NCBI RefSeq assembly: GCF_003967075.1
Contig: NZ_AP018664.1
Coordinates: 372,001-436,000 of the forward strand
DNA: 64,000 bases
DNA from: Sphingobium amiense
GTDB taxonomy: Bacteria; Pseudomonadota; Alphaproteobacteria; Sphingomonadales; Sphingomonadaceae
Direction: 5' to 3'
In this document: piece after piece, positions 8,282 through 15,598 of the stretch
How positions within the stretch are numbered: the stretch's first letter is position 1
How the letters are laid out: every line of letters starts with the position of its first letter
Notes under the pieces: generated by a model
The model's database searches: none
Told to the model about the DNA's origin: nothing
The model's input: the letters and a program-made list of their open reading frames with translations, nothing else
Made by a program: the position numbers and the translations under genes

Positions 8282-8368
8282 CCTATATGGCACTTTCTGC
8301 TTGACAGCGTCACGCTGTTCTGGCAGGGATGGGCATAGTGGAAAATTGTGAGTCGCCGGATGCGGCGA

Positions 8369-8408
8369 CGCAAAAGGGCCGGTCCTGCAGAGGGCTGGCC
8401 CTTTTGCG
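8369..8408. terminator. bidirectional terminator-like hairpin before the TerS candidate
   Basis: CGCAAAAGGGCC (8369-8380) pairs perfectly with GGCCCTTTTGCG (8397-8408), a 12-bp stem with a 16-nt loop. The A and T tracts at the stem base make it a bidirectional intrinsic terminator type. It may end GST transcription, but it also lies only 27 nt before the ATG of the GTA terminase-small candidate. Another small stem (GTCGCC/GGCGAC) precedes it at 8352-8369. Confidence 0.65.
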
Positions 8409-8435
8409 TTGGTGCAGCGGTCGGGAGGGGCGGAG

Positions 8436-8969
8436 ATGAAGAATGCGGCGATCGGAAAGCAGCGTGCGGGCGGCGCGGCGAAGCTGCAACAGCGCAAGCG
8501 CCGCAGCGACGGCTGGACGAAGGAGGAGGAGCAACTGTTCCTCGAAACACTGGCCGAAACCTGCAACGCGAGCGAGGCGGCGCGCGTCGTCGGGCGGTGC
8601 CGCGCGGGCGCTTACCGCAAGCGCAGAGCCGATCCCGCCTTCGACCGGGCGTGGGAGGAGGCGAGGGACGAGGGCTATGCCGAGATCGAGCTGCTGCTGA
8701 TGCGCGCGTCGCTGTTCGGCGCGGAAAGCGAGGAAGTGACGACCGGCGCGGACGGCGCGGTCAAGGCGCGCAAGGTCAAGCGCGCGCCCAACCTGACGGT
8801 CGCGCTGCGCCTGTTCCTCGCCTATCGCGACAAGGTGGCGCAGAGCCGCGCGAGGCGGCGCGGAGGCGGGCCGGGCGGCGGGGCGCGGCCCGACAGCCCG
8901 GAAGCGGTCGCGCAGGTCAAGGCGATGATGGCTGCCATCGCGAAGAAGCGCGCGGCGGCGGGGGCTTGA
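8436..8969 (+). CDS. candidate GTA small terminase subunit (g1-like), HTH protein
   Basis: The 177-residue basic protein is rich in Arg and Lys. Residues 25-75 (GWTKEEEQLFLETLAETCNA, then SEAARVVGRCRAGAYRKR) look like a helix-turn-helix of the type found in phage small terminases, followed by a helical segment FDRAWEEARDEGYAEIELLL and a Lys/Arg-rich tail. The position, upstream of large terminase in an RcGTA-like cluster, fits g1, which was recognised as TerS in Rhodobacter capsulatus. ATG at 8436 follows GGAGGGGCGGAG. Unlike RcGTA, about 1.9 kb of other genes separates it from terL. The role is inferred from position and the HTH-like region. Confidence 0.65.
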   Translation: MKNAAIGKQRAGGAAKLQQRKRRSDGWTKEEEQLFLETLAETCNASEAARVVGRCRAGAYRKRRADPAFDRAWEEARDEGYAEIELLLMRASLFGAESEEVTTGADGAVKARKVKRAPNLTVALRLFLAYRDKVAQSRARRRGGGPGGGARPDSPEAVAQVKAMMAAIAKKRAAAGA

Positions 8970-9122
8970 CGCGCGGTCGATCCGCGGCGGGGGTGCACGG
9001 GCTATGATGGACAGGCTTCGATGAAAGCCTTTGATTGGACAGCCTTCGATGGACAGGCGCGCGCGGACCTCTATCGTGCGGTGCGCGTTGGCGATGCGGG
9101 CGCGGCTGAACGAAGGACGGAT

Positions 9123-9473
9123 ATGCGGATCTGGGCGATGGCGGGACTGATGCTGGCGGGCGCGCTGGCGGGATGCGGCGAAAAAGCGGAGCAGCCGACG
9201 CTCGCCAATGCGGGCGCTGCGGCGGGCGGGGCGGCGGGCGCGGAGACGGGCGCGGCGGCTGAGGTCGCCAAGTTGGACGAGGCCACGCGCAACATCGTCC
9301 TCGAACGCGCGATCAAGGCGAGCGGCGCGGCCTGCCCCGCCGTGACGGCATCGACCCGCGTCGACGTGCGGCCGGGCGTGCCGGGCTGGAAAGCGCAATG
9401 CGACAATGACAGCGCGCACCTGATCGAGATATTGCCGGACGGCACGGGGAAGGTGACGAGCCGGACTTATTGA
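9123..9473 (+). CDS. small lipoprotein, function unknown
   Basis: The 116-residue protein has a type II signal sequence MRIWAMAGLMLAGALAGC, with lipobox LAGC placing the lipidated Cys at residue 18, then an Ala/Gly-rich linker and a C-terminal part with two Cys (AACPAV, AQCDND) that could form a disulfide. ATG at 9123 is preceded by AAGGACGG. It sits between the GTA terS and terL candidates on the same strand but has no resemblance to GTA structural proteins. I do not recognise the family. Confidence 0.7.
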   Translation: MRIWAMAGLMLAGALAGCGEKAEQPTLANAGAAAGGAAGAETGAAAEVAKLDEATRNIVLERAIKASGAACPAVTASTRVDVRPGVPGWKAQCDNDSAHLIEILPDGTGKVTSRTY

Positions 9474-9524
9474 GGGGGAAGATAGGATACAGCGGACGCC
9501 CACTTCGTCCATGACCGCCTATTT

Positions 9525-10019
9525 CTAACGGGCACTCCTGTCCACCACGAGAGATGGTGATTGGTTATGGTAGCTCCAGCGCTGTAAACACTGTCGAGCT
9601 TCATCCGTGATGCCGGGTGAGACCAATGAGAATGTTGGATTGCCGTAGGGACTTGTGCCGCGTCCAACATATTTTGGATCTGCTTGACATGCTTGCACGG
9701 CCTCCGACAAACTTCGCCCGGCGCAGATTTTTTGGCTGCGCGCATTATATTGGTAGGCGAGCCAAGTCGTAAGGAAAGCTGCAGAAGCAACAGCAGCGGC
9801 GAAGAAGAAATATCTCCAGAGGTTCTTCCTGGCAGCGCGAGACATAAGCCAAGCTGCAACGGCAAAAGCCAGTGGCATGACAATGCGGCTGACTATCTGT
9901 AACCAACCATCGTCCTCGCAAGGGGCATAGCTGTAGCTGAAGAAGAAGCCTAATGGCCAGAGACACGCAATCACAATAAGGCATGGAGCAACGGATAGGG
10001 CTGCACCTTTCAGGACCAT
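9525..10019 (-). CDS. hypothetical membrane protein in low-GC patch
   Basis: The 164-residue protein has three hydrophobic segments (APCLIVIACLWPLGFFFSY, IVMPLAFAVAAWLM, YFFFAAAVASAAFLTTWLAY) and a soluble C-terminal tail with several Cys (ICAGRSL, VQACQAD, RQCLQR). It runs antisense to the GTA genes around it. By eye the base composition is close to 50% GC, clearly below its surroundings, suggesting recent acquisition. ATG at 10019 is chosen; GTG and TTG codons 3-4 codons upstream are alternatives. The family is not recognised. Confidence 0.55.
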   Translation of the reverse strand: MVLKGAALSVAPCLIVIACLWPLGFFFSYSYAPCEDDGWLQIVSRIVMPLAFAVAAWLMSRAARKNLWRYFFFAAAVASAAFLTTWLAYQYNARSQKICAGRSLSEAVQACQADPKYVGRGTSPYGNPTFSLVSPGITDEARQCLQRWSYHNQSPSLVVDRSAR

Positions 10020-10031
10020 GCGCTTCAACAC

Positions 10032-10433
10032 CCGCGCAGGTTAGCAGGTCGGCTGAAATTCCGCCATATCCGCTTTTCTGGCCGTTGCCGGATATGCTCC
10101 GTTCCAAGGCGATGCGCGCCCGCACCTTGTCCTCTGAACGCCTGAGACCCCAGCCTTCGCTGGGGTGACGGGGGAGGAGGAGGGCGGTGCCGGTCTGCAA
10201 ACTGGCGTGGGAACGGCAAAGGTGCGTGCGGGGCCAGAGGGTGTTGCGCTCATCGGCGGGATGCCCCTCCGTCTGACCTTTGGTCGGGCACCTCCCCTGC
10301 GAGAGGAGGATGAGGGCGTCGCGCTCCATCCCCGTCATGCCGGGCTTGACCCGGCATCCCGCTTTCTGGGGGGGTAGCTGGACCCCGGATCAAGTCCGGG
10401 GTGACGGGGGTGGAGAGTGCGCAGCGTTGGCGC
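10032..10433. repeat. gene-free stretch carrying dispersed palindromic repeats
   Basis: No convincing gene is seen. It holds three inverted repeats of types common in sphingomonad intergenic DNA: GACCCCAGCcttcGCTGGGGT near 10145-10168, TGCCGGGcttgaCCCGGCA at about 10338-10356, and ACCCCGGAtcaagTCCGGGGT at about 10382-10402. The last two are joined by a short spacer and read like one composite unit. A related unit occurs at 13069-13144 and a partial one near 19270-19315. Confidence 0.6.
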
Positions 10434-10655
10434 CTACCGCGCGTCGGTGGTGTTGGCGGGGTCGGTGCTGGCGAGGGCGAGTGCCTGCGCGGTGCCGGTG
10501 GCGGGCTTTACGGGGTCGGGGCGGTGCGAGACATAGCCCGCGGCGAGCGATCCGCCGCCCACGATCAGCATGGCGCCCAGAATCGAGACGATTTCGTGGC
10601 GGCCCGGACGGCGGGCGGGCTGGGTCTTCGGACGGTCGGCAGGGGTGTCTTTCAT
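10434..10655 (-). CDS. small single-pass membrane protein, unknown
   Basis: The 73-residue protein begins MKDTPADRPKTQPARRPGR, has one membrane segment (IVSILGAMLIVGGGSLAAGY) and a short polar tail. ATG at 10655 has AGAAGGA about 8 nt upstream. It is antisense to the GTA genes and divergent from terL, leaving 200 nt between the two starts for control sequences. No family is recognised. Confidence 0.6.
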   Translation of the reverse strand: MKDTPADRPKTQPARRPGRHEIVSILGAMLIVGGGSLAAGYVSHRPDPVKPATGTAQALALASTDPANTTDAR

Positions 10656-10754
10656 CGGCGAAATCCTTCTTCGCGGTTGCGGTAGGAAGCCGGAGAAATG
10701 ACGCTGGCGCAGGCTGAGTTCCAGCAACGGACGATGACATTTTATTGCTGCAAC

Positions 10755-10767
10755 ACGGAAATTCCGT
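10755..10767. promoter_or_regulatory. 13-bp palindrome upstream of terL
   Basis: ACGGAA-A-TTCCGT is a perfect 6+1+6 palindrome in the divergent gap between the small membrane-protein gene and the large terminase gene, 89 nt before the terL ATG. The local sequence is AT-richer than the surrounding DNA. It is a candidate operator for the GTA terL transcript or the divergent gene. Confidence 0.4.
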
Positions 10768-10855
10768 TCGTTTACAGGCGCGAAACAGAGGCGCGGCGGG
10801 CTGTGCCGCCCGGGCGGCGGATCGTGATGCTGACGGATCGGGGAAAGGGAGGGCG

Positions 10856-12163
10856 ATGCGGGTTTCGGACAGCGAATGGCTGGCGCGCGCGGACGGGCGG
10901 GTGCGGGCGGCGCTGCTGGCGCGGCTGGACGCGGGAGGCGCGGAGCGGCTGCTGACCGAATGGCGGTTCCTCGCGCGGGCGGCGCAACTGCCGCCGCAGG
11001 GCGACTGGCGCGTGTGGCTGATGATGGCGGGGCGCGGCTTCGGCAAGACGCGCGCCGGGGCGGAATGGGTGCGGTCGGTCGCGGAAGCCGACCCGGCGGC
11101 GCGGATCGCTCTGGTCGGCGCGACGCTGGGGGAGGCGCGCAGCGTGATGGTGGAGGGCGCTTCGGGCGTGCTGAGCATCGCGCCATGGTGGGCGCGGCCC
11201 GACTATGCCCCGGCGCTGCGCAGGCTGACCTGGCCCAATGGCGCGGTGGCGACTTTGTTCGGGGCGGCGGACCCCGAAGGGCTGCGCGGGCCGCAGTTCA
11301 GCCATGGCTGGGCCGACGAGATCGCCAAATGGGCGGGCGGCGAGGCGGCGTGGGATAACCTCATGATGGGGATGCGGCTGGGCGAGCGCCCGCGCGTGCT
11401 GGCGACGACGACGCCGAGGCCGGTGCCGCTGGTGCGGCGGTTGGTGGGCGGGGACGGCGTGGCCGTGACGAAGGGCGCGACGGCGGAGAATGAAGCGAAC
11501 CTCGCGCCCGGCTTCGTCGCGGCGATGGCGGCGGCCTATGGCGGGACAAGGCTGGGGCGGCAGGAGCTGGACGGCGAGCTGATCGAGGAGGTGGAGGGGG
11601 CGCTGTGGACCCGCGACCTCATCGAGCGGTGCCGGGTGGCGCATGTGCCGGGCGTGCTGGCCCGCGTGGTGGTGGCGGTCGATCCGCCCGCGAGCGCGGG
11701 GGGCGATGCGTGCGGGATCGTGGTGGCGGGCGTGGGCGGCGACGGGCGCGGCTATGTGATCGCGGACGCGAGCGTCGAGGGGCAGCGGCCCGAAGGCTGG
11801 GCGCGGGCGGTCGCTGCGGCGGCGATGGTGCATGGCGCGGACCGGGTGGTGGCCGAAGCGAATAATGGCGGGCAGATGGTCGAAAGCGTGCTGCGCGCGG
11901 CGGAAGCGGCGCTGCCGGTGCGGCTGGTCCATGCGAGCCGGGGGAAGGCGGCGCGGGCCGAGCCGGTGGCGGCGCTCTACGAGGCCGGGCGGGTGGCGCA
12001 TCGCGGGGCTTTCCCGGCGCTGGAGGACGAGATGTGCGGGCTGCTGGCGGGGGGCGGCTATGTCGGGCCGGGGCGCTCGCCGGATCGCGCCGACGCTCTG
12101 GTGTGGGCGATGAGCGAGCTGATGCTGGGGAGAGTGGGCGAGGCGCGGGTCAGGGGGATGTGA
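10856..12163 (+). CDS. terL: GTA large terminase subunit (g2-like)
   Basis: The 435-residue packaging motor has an N-terminal ATPase with Walker A MMAGRGFGKTRAGAEW (about residues 55-70) and Walker B in SHGWADEIAKW, followed by the coupling region TTTPRPVP. The C-terminal RNaseH-fold nuclease shows acidic positions in VVVAVDPPAS, VVAEANNGGQM and SPDRADALVWAM. The length and order match the short terminases of GTAs and related phages. ATG at 10856 follows AAAGGGAGGGCG; the in-frame extension to 10745 is rejected as low-complexity. Codon use is extremely GC-rich, as in the other GTA genes here. Confidence 0.95.
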   Translation: MRVSDSEWLARADGRVRAALLARLDAGGAERLLTEWRFLARAAQLPPQGDWRVWLMMAGRGFGKTRAGAEWVRSVAEADPAARIALVGATLGEARSVMVEGASGVLSIAPWWARPDYAPALRRLTWPNGAVATLFGAADPEGLRGPQFSHGWADEIAKWAGGEAAWDNLMMGMRLGERPRVLATTTPRPVPLVRRLVGGDGVAVTKGATAENEANLAPGFVAAMAAAYGGTRLGRQELDGELIEEVEGALWTRDLIERCRVAHVPGVLARVVVAVDPPASAGGDACGIVVAGVGGDGRGYVIADASVEGQRPEGWARAVAAAAMVHGADRVVAEANNGGQMVESVLRAAEAALPVRLVHASRGKAARAEPVAALYEAGRVAHRGAFPALEDEMCGLLAGGGYVGPGRSPDRADALVWAMSELMLGRVGEARVRGM

Positions 12164-12221
12164 GGGATGGGGGGGAGAGCGGAATGTCGGCTTTGCGCTA
12201 GAAATCGACAGTAGCAGACGT

Positions 12222-12953
12222 TCAGTTCACGATGGTGCAGCCCCATCCGTCATACTCACCGCCACTATCCCGCGCCGCTCTGAAGAGATCGATTGTCACA
12301 TCATCGATTTGATCTGGCCGATCGATCCTATCGAACGTGACCTGAAATTCGCCGTTTGTAGCGTCAGCCTCTCCTATGACAGCATATCCCTTTGCGGCGA
12401 GATGTTTGACAAAGATATTTCTGGCCTCTCGCGAAGGAAATAGGGCAAAATGATCAATTGTTCGGGGTTCATCTATATGGTCGCCCTGTTTCAGTAGGTG
12501 ATCGACAACATCTCGATTTCCTATGCGTCGAAAATCTTCTGGTGATGGATAAAGAAAGCGCCAATACGTTGACCACTCCTTATCGCGGCGACAGCCAGTC
12601 TGATATTCATAGGACGGCCAATTTTTCATAGCCTTTCCAAAGAAATTTCCGATCAATTCATTTTGCGAGTAGAAGTAAAAATCTCGATTCCCACTTGACG
12701 TATTCCGCCCAACATAAAGATATTTCCCGGTGCGTTCTGCTGCTTCTGCTACGTCTTTCTCCAAAGAAATCAGACTATCGTATTCGTCTTGACTGGATAA
12801 CCCATCCGGCCGGGGATTATTCATCCTGACGCGTAAATATGCCATAATCGGAAAATCAGCGATCTGCGTTTCTTTCGTGACCCCGAGATCGACAAAGATC
12901 GACGCTGGCTCGTCATCGACAAGGAGAGCATAAAAATTCCAATTGTCGGACAT
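12222..12953 (-). CDS. DUF695 plus RraB-like two-domain protein, low-GC insertion
   Basis: The 243-residue soluble protein begins MSDNWNFYALLVDDEPASIF. Its N-terminal half (about 1-140, with ASIFVDLGV and LEKDVAEAAERTGKYLYVGR) resembles DUF695. The C-terminal part (about 150-243, IDHFALFPSREARNIFVKHL to GCTIVN) resembles the RraB/ribonuclease E inhibitor fold domain often attached to it. Both calls are from pattern memory. By eye its composition is near 48% GC against about 68% around it, and it is antisense within the GTA cluster, so it looks transferred. ATG at 12953 is used; GTG two codons upstream is possible. Confidence 0.7.
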   Translation of the reverse strand: MSDNWNFYALLVDDEPASIFVDLGVTKETQIADFPIMAYLRVRMNNPRPDGLSSQDEYDSLISLEKDVAEAAERTGKYLYVGRNTSSGNRDFYFYSQNELIGNFFGKAMKNWPSYEYQTGCRRDKEWSTYWRFLYPSPEDFRRIGNRDVVDHLLKQGDHIDEPRTIDHFALFPSREARNIFVKHLAAKGYAVIGEADATNGEFQVTFDRIDRPDQIDDVTIDLFRAARDSGGEYDGWGCTIVN

Positions 12954-13294
12954 CTGCACATCTCGTTGATTGAGAATGATTACCTGCGATGTAGGTCTAT
13001 ATGGGAGCTTTGAGGATACGCAATTGCTTATGCGGCTGACCTACAGTGGTCGCTTCTTGCCCTCCTTCGTCATGCCGGGCTTGGCCCGGCATCCCGCTTG
13101 TTTCCGATCGCTTGGAAAGCGGGCCCGGCTCGGGGGCAGGGATGACGGTGGGCGTTGCGCCGCCCCCTCATCCAACTTCGCCTAGCCGCCGTGCGGCAAG
13201 GCTTCGTATCCTTCTCCCCCATGTGGAGAAGGGTGGAACCCGCGCCGTCGCGTCATCGTTCTTGATCCAGATGAATTTCAACGGAGCAAGTGCG
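12954..13294. repeat. intergenic repeat block (composite palindrome plus two-hairpin copy A)
   Basis: The stretch holds TGCCGGGcttggCCCGGCA and a second partial stem to about 13144, the same family as 10334-10408. It is followed by copy A of the two-hairpin repeat (13165-13232): outer arms CCT/AGG, hairpin 1 GCCGC/GCGGC (13185-13197), hairpin 2 CCTTCTCC/GGAGAAGG (13210-13232). No gene is seen in it. Confidence 0.65.
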
Positions 13295-13633
13295 ATGAAG
13301 AAGGTTTCCATGCTGGCGGCTCTGGTCGGTGTGTCGGTGGTGGCCACGCCTGTCATGGCGGCGTCCCTCAACAGCAAGGAGCGGGCGCGGGTGGCGCGGG
13401 CGGCTCCGCGGGATCGGGACGATGTGCGCTACTGCCTGCTGCAGGGCAAGAAAGGGCGCGACAAGGGCACGGTGATCGGCGCGGCGGGCGGCGCGGGCGT
13501 TGGCCTGCTCGCGGGCGGGAGCGTCGGCGAGACTCTGCTGGGCGCGGGCGCCGGTGCGGTCGCGGGCCGCCTGATCGGCAAGAGCGAGGGCACGAACGCG
13601 ACCTGTGATCGGGTGCTGGCGAGGAATCGGTGA
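13295..13633 (+). CDS. secreted glycine-zipper protein
   Basis: The 112-residue protein has a Sec signal peptide (MKKVSMLAALVGVSVVATPVMAA) and a central glycine zipper (GTVIGAAGGAGVGLLAGGSV, then LLGAGAGAVAGRLIG) like that of small outer-membrane or periplasmic proteins in the 17 kDa antigen/YMGG group, with two Cys flanking it (YCLLQ, ATCDR). It has no lipobox Cys. ATG at 13295 has GGAG 8 nt upstream. It lies between GTA terL and portal but is probably a host envelope gene inserted there. The strong hairpin of repeat copy E follows its stop. Confidence 0.8.
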   Translation: MKKVSMLAALVGVSVVATPVMAASLNSKERARVARAAPRDRDDVRYCLLQGKKGRDKGTVIGAAGGAGVGLLAGGSVGETLLGAGAGAVAGRLIGKSEGTNATCDRVLARNR

Positions 13634-13649
13634 CGCGGCGTAGCGCTGG

Positions 13650-13726
13650 CCCACCCCGCTGTGACTAAGGCGGCAGAGCCGCCAAGTCTCGCTGCCCCTC
13701 CCGCGTGCGGGAGGGGTTTGTTTTTT
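13650..13726 (+). terminator. two-hairpin repeat copy E acting as a terminator
   Basis: Repeat copy E (13650-13716) has outer arms ACT/AGT, hairpin 1 GGCGGC/GCCGCC and hairpin 2 CCCCTCCCGC/GCGGGAGGGG (13695-13716, a 10-bp perfect stem with 2-nt loop). Hairpin 2 is followed by TTTGTTTTTT, which makes it a strong intrinsic terminator on the plus strand, 17 nt after the glycine-zipper gene. Confidence 0.7.
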
Positions 13727-13728
13727 GG

Positions 13729-13755
13729 AGCCTCTCCGTTGTGGGGAGGCTTTTT
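13729..13755 (+). terminator. terminator-like hairpin immediately before portal gene
   Basis: AGCCTCTCC (13729-13737) pairs with GGGGAGGCT (13743-13751) with one G-T wobble and a 5-nt loop, followed by TTTTG. It ends 20 nt before the portal ATG and stands in tandem behind the terminator at 13695-13726. Confidence 0.7.
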
Positions 13756-13775
13756 GCATTTTGGGGAGCATCCGC

Positions 13776-14912
13776 ATGAAATGGTTCGGGACGAAGGCGG
13801 CCGCGGGCGATGCGCGGCCGGTGCTGGCGCGTGCATGGGGCACGGGGGCGGTGGCGCTGGGGGAGTGGCCCGCAAGCTATGAGGCGCAGGTGCGCGCGGG
13901 CGTGATGGGCAATGCCGTGGCGCAACGGGCGATGCGGCTGGTGTCGGAGGGCGCGGGGGCGTGCCAGATCAAGGTGCGGACCGCCGATACGATGGGCGCG
14001 GGGGACGGCGCGCGCATCCTCGCGCTGGTCGGGCGGGCTTCGGCGGGACAGGGGCTGATCGAGACGCTGGCCTGCCATCTGCTGCTGCACGGCAACGCCT
14101 ATGTTCAGGTGATCGGCGGCGCGGACGGGATGCCCGCCGAACTTTTCGCGCTGCGGCCCGAGCGGGTGAGTGTGGAGGCGGACGCGCGCGGCTGGCCCGC
14201 CGCCTATCTCTATCGTGTGGGAGAGAGCGTGACGCGGCTGCACCCGGAGGATGCGGCGGGGCGGACGAGCGTGCTGCATCTGAAGTCGCTCCATCCGCTC
14301 GACGATCATTATGGCCTCGGCTGCGTCGGCGCGGCGGCGGGCGCGGTGGCGATCCACAATGCGGCGAGCGTCTGGAACAAGGCGCTGCTGGACAATGCGG
14401 CGCGGCCCAGCGGCGCGATGGTCTATGAGCCGGGCGACGGATCGGTGCTGTCGCCCGAGCAATATGAGCGGGTGAAGCGCGAGATGGAGGCGGCCTTCGC
14501 GGGCGCGGCCAATGCCGGGCGGCCGATGCTGCTGGAGGGGGGCTTAAGCTGGAAGGCGATGAGCCTGACGCCCGCCGAGATGGATTTTGTGGGGCTGAAA
14601 AGCGCGGCGGCGCGGGAGATCGCGCTGGCGTTCGGGGTGCCGCCGATGCTGATGGGGCTGCCCGGCGACAACAGCTACGCCAATTATCGCGAGGCGAACA
14701 AGGCGCTGTGGCGGCAGGCGATCCTGCCGCTGGTGGCGAAGATCTGCGGCGGATTGAGCCAGGGTCTGAGCGGCTGGTGGCCGGGCGTCGCGGTGGAGGC
14801 GGACCTGGACGCGGTGCCTGCGCTGTCGGACGAGCGGGCGGCTTTGTGGGAGCGGGTAGCGGCGGCGGATTTTCTGTCGGCGGACGAGAAGAAGGCGATG
14901 CTGGGGCTTTAG
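13776..14912 (+). CDS. GTA portal protein (g3-like, HK97 family)
   Basis: The 378-residue protein forms the dodecameric DNA-entry vertex. HK97-portal traits include LLLHGNAYVQVIGG, LHPLDDHYGLGCV, the stretch IHNAASVWNKALLDNAARPSG and the late motif FGVPPMLMGLPGDNSYANYREA. ATG at 13776 follows GGGGAGC. Terminator-like hairpins at 13695-13726 and 13729-13755 stand right before it with no room for a promoter after the second. Its last 4 nt overlap a convergent small gene. The length is near the lower end for HK97 portals and fits GTA forms. Confidence 0.95.
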   Translation: MKWFGTKAAAGDARPVLARAWGTGAVALGEWPASYEAQVRAGVMGNAVAQRAMRLVSEGAGACQIKVRTADTMGAGDGARILALVGRASAGQGLIETLACHLLLHGNAYVQVIGGADGMPAELFALRPERVSVEADARGWPAAYLYRVGESVTRLHPEDAAGRTSVLHLKSLHPLDDHYGLGCVGAAAGAVAIHNAASVWNKALLDNAARPSGAMVYEPGDGSVLSPEQYERVKREMEAAFAGAANAGRPMLLEGGLSWKAMSLTPAEMDFVGLKSAAAREIALAFGVPPMLMGLPGDNSYANYREANKALWRQAILPLVAKICGGLSQGLSGWWPGVAVEADLDAVPALSDERAALWERVAAADFLSADEKKAMLGL

Positions 14913-15082
14913 TCGGGCGCGCGCTGCGGCAGGGTGTCGAGGCGGCAGAAACCGCCGTCCCACGCCCATGTGCCGCCCTGCGTCCAGCAGTCGGCGGCGC
15001 GGTCGAGGCCGAAATGCCAGCCCAGCGCGGCGAGGGCGAGGATCGCGATCAGGATCAGGACTTTGCGGCGCGCGCGCTTCAT
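14909..15082 (-). CDS. small membrane-anchored protein, unknown
   Basis: The 57-residue protein begins MKRARRKVLILIAILALAALGW, a single basic-flanked membrane segment, followed by a short domain with two Cys in ADCWTQGGTWAWDGGFCRLD, which may form a disulfide in the periplasm. It is antisense inside the GTA cluster, and its stop overlaps the portal stop by 4 nt. I have a weak memory of similar short sphingomonad hypotheticals. No ribosome-binding site is obvious. Confidence 0.55.
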   Translation of the reverse strand: MKRARRKVLILIAILALAALGWHFGLDRAADCWTQGGTWAWDGGFCRLDTLPQRAPD

Positions 15083-15128
15083 GGCGGCGCAGATAGGCGC
15101 TGGGGCAAGCATTGGGAAGGAGGGCGGC

Positions 15129-15443
15129 ATGAAGGATGAGATGCTGGCGCGGCTGGTCGCGCAGGCGGAGGGGCAGGTCGCCGACATGGTGACGATCCGC
15201 GCGCTGATCGAAGAAGCGAGCGAGCGGGGCGCGGGCCGGGCGCTGGAGCGGCTGGGGCTGGCGGATCGCGGCGCGGAGGGCGATGTGCGGGAACTGCGCG
15301 AGCTGCTGTCGGCGTGGCGCGACGCGAAGAAGGCGGCGCGCGGCGCGGTGATCGGCTGGATGGCAAGGATCGCCATGGCGCTGATCTTGCTGGGGATCGC
15401 GGTGAAGACGGGACTTGTCGGATTGGTTCGCACCGGTCTTTGA
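15129..15443 (+). CDS. DUF6127-like protein between portal and protease (g3.5 position)
   Basis: The 104-residue protein has a predicted amphipathic helical N-terminus (MLARLVAQAEGQVADMVTIR, then ALIEEASERGAGRALERLGL) and one C-terminal membrane segment (WMARIAMALILLGIAVKTGL). It stands where RcGTA has g3.5. The pattern matches what I recall as DUF6127 in sphingomonad GTAs. ATG at 15129 follows GGAGGGCGGC. The role in the particle is unknown. Confidence 0.8.
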   Translation: MKDEMLARLVAQAEGQVADMVTIRALIEEASERGAGRALERLGLADRGAEGDVRELRELLSAWRDAKKAARGAVIGWMARIAMALILLGIAVKTGLVGLVRTGL

Positions 15444-15598
15444 TCCAGGACGGCCTGCAAACGGCATCGCCCTCCGCTTCCGGTGCTCACGTGCATTGAG
15501 CACGCTCCGCGCCGGTTCTCGGGCGACGCCATTTTCGGCTCATCCTGAACCAAATCCCGGCACGAACCGGGCATCATTGGACTTTGGAGGGAGGGGAT

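Noticed and set aside
8289-8306. TGGCAC..GCTTG as a sigma-54 promoter before the TerS candidate
   Set aside because: The distance between the GG and GC elements is 2 nt too short for the sigma-54 consensus.
10745-10855. N-terminal extension of the terL frame
   Set aside because: The extension is low-complexity and includes the palindromic operator candidate, while ATG at 10856 has a strong ribosome-binding site.
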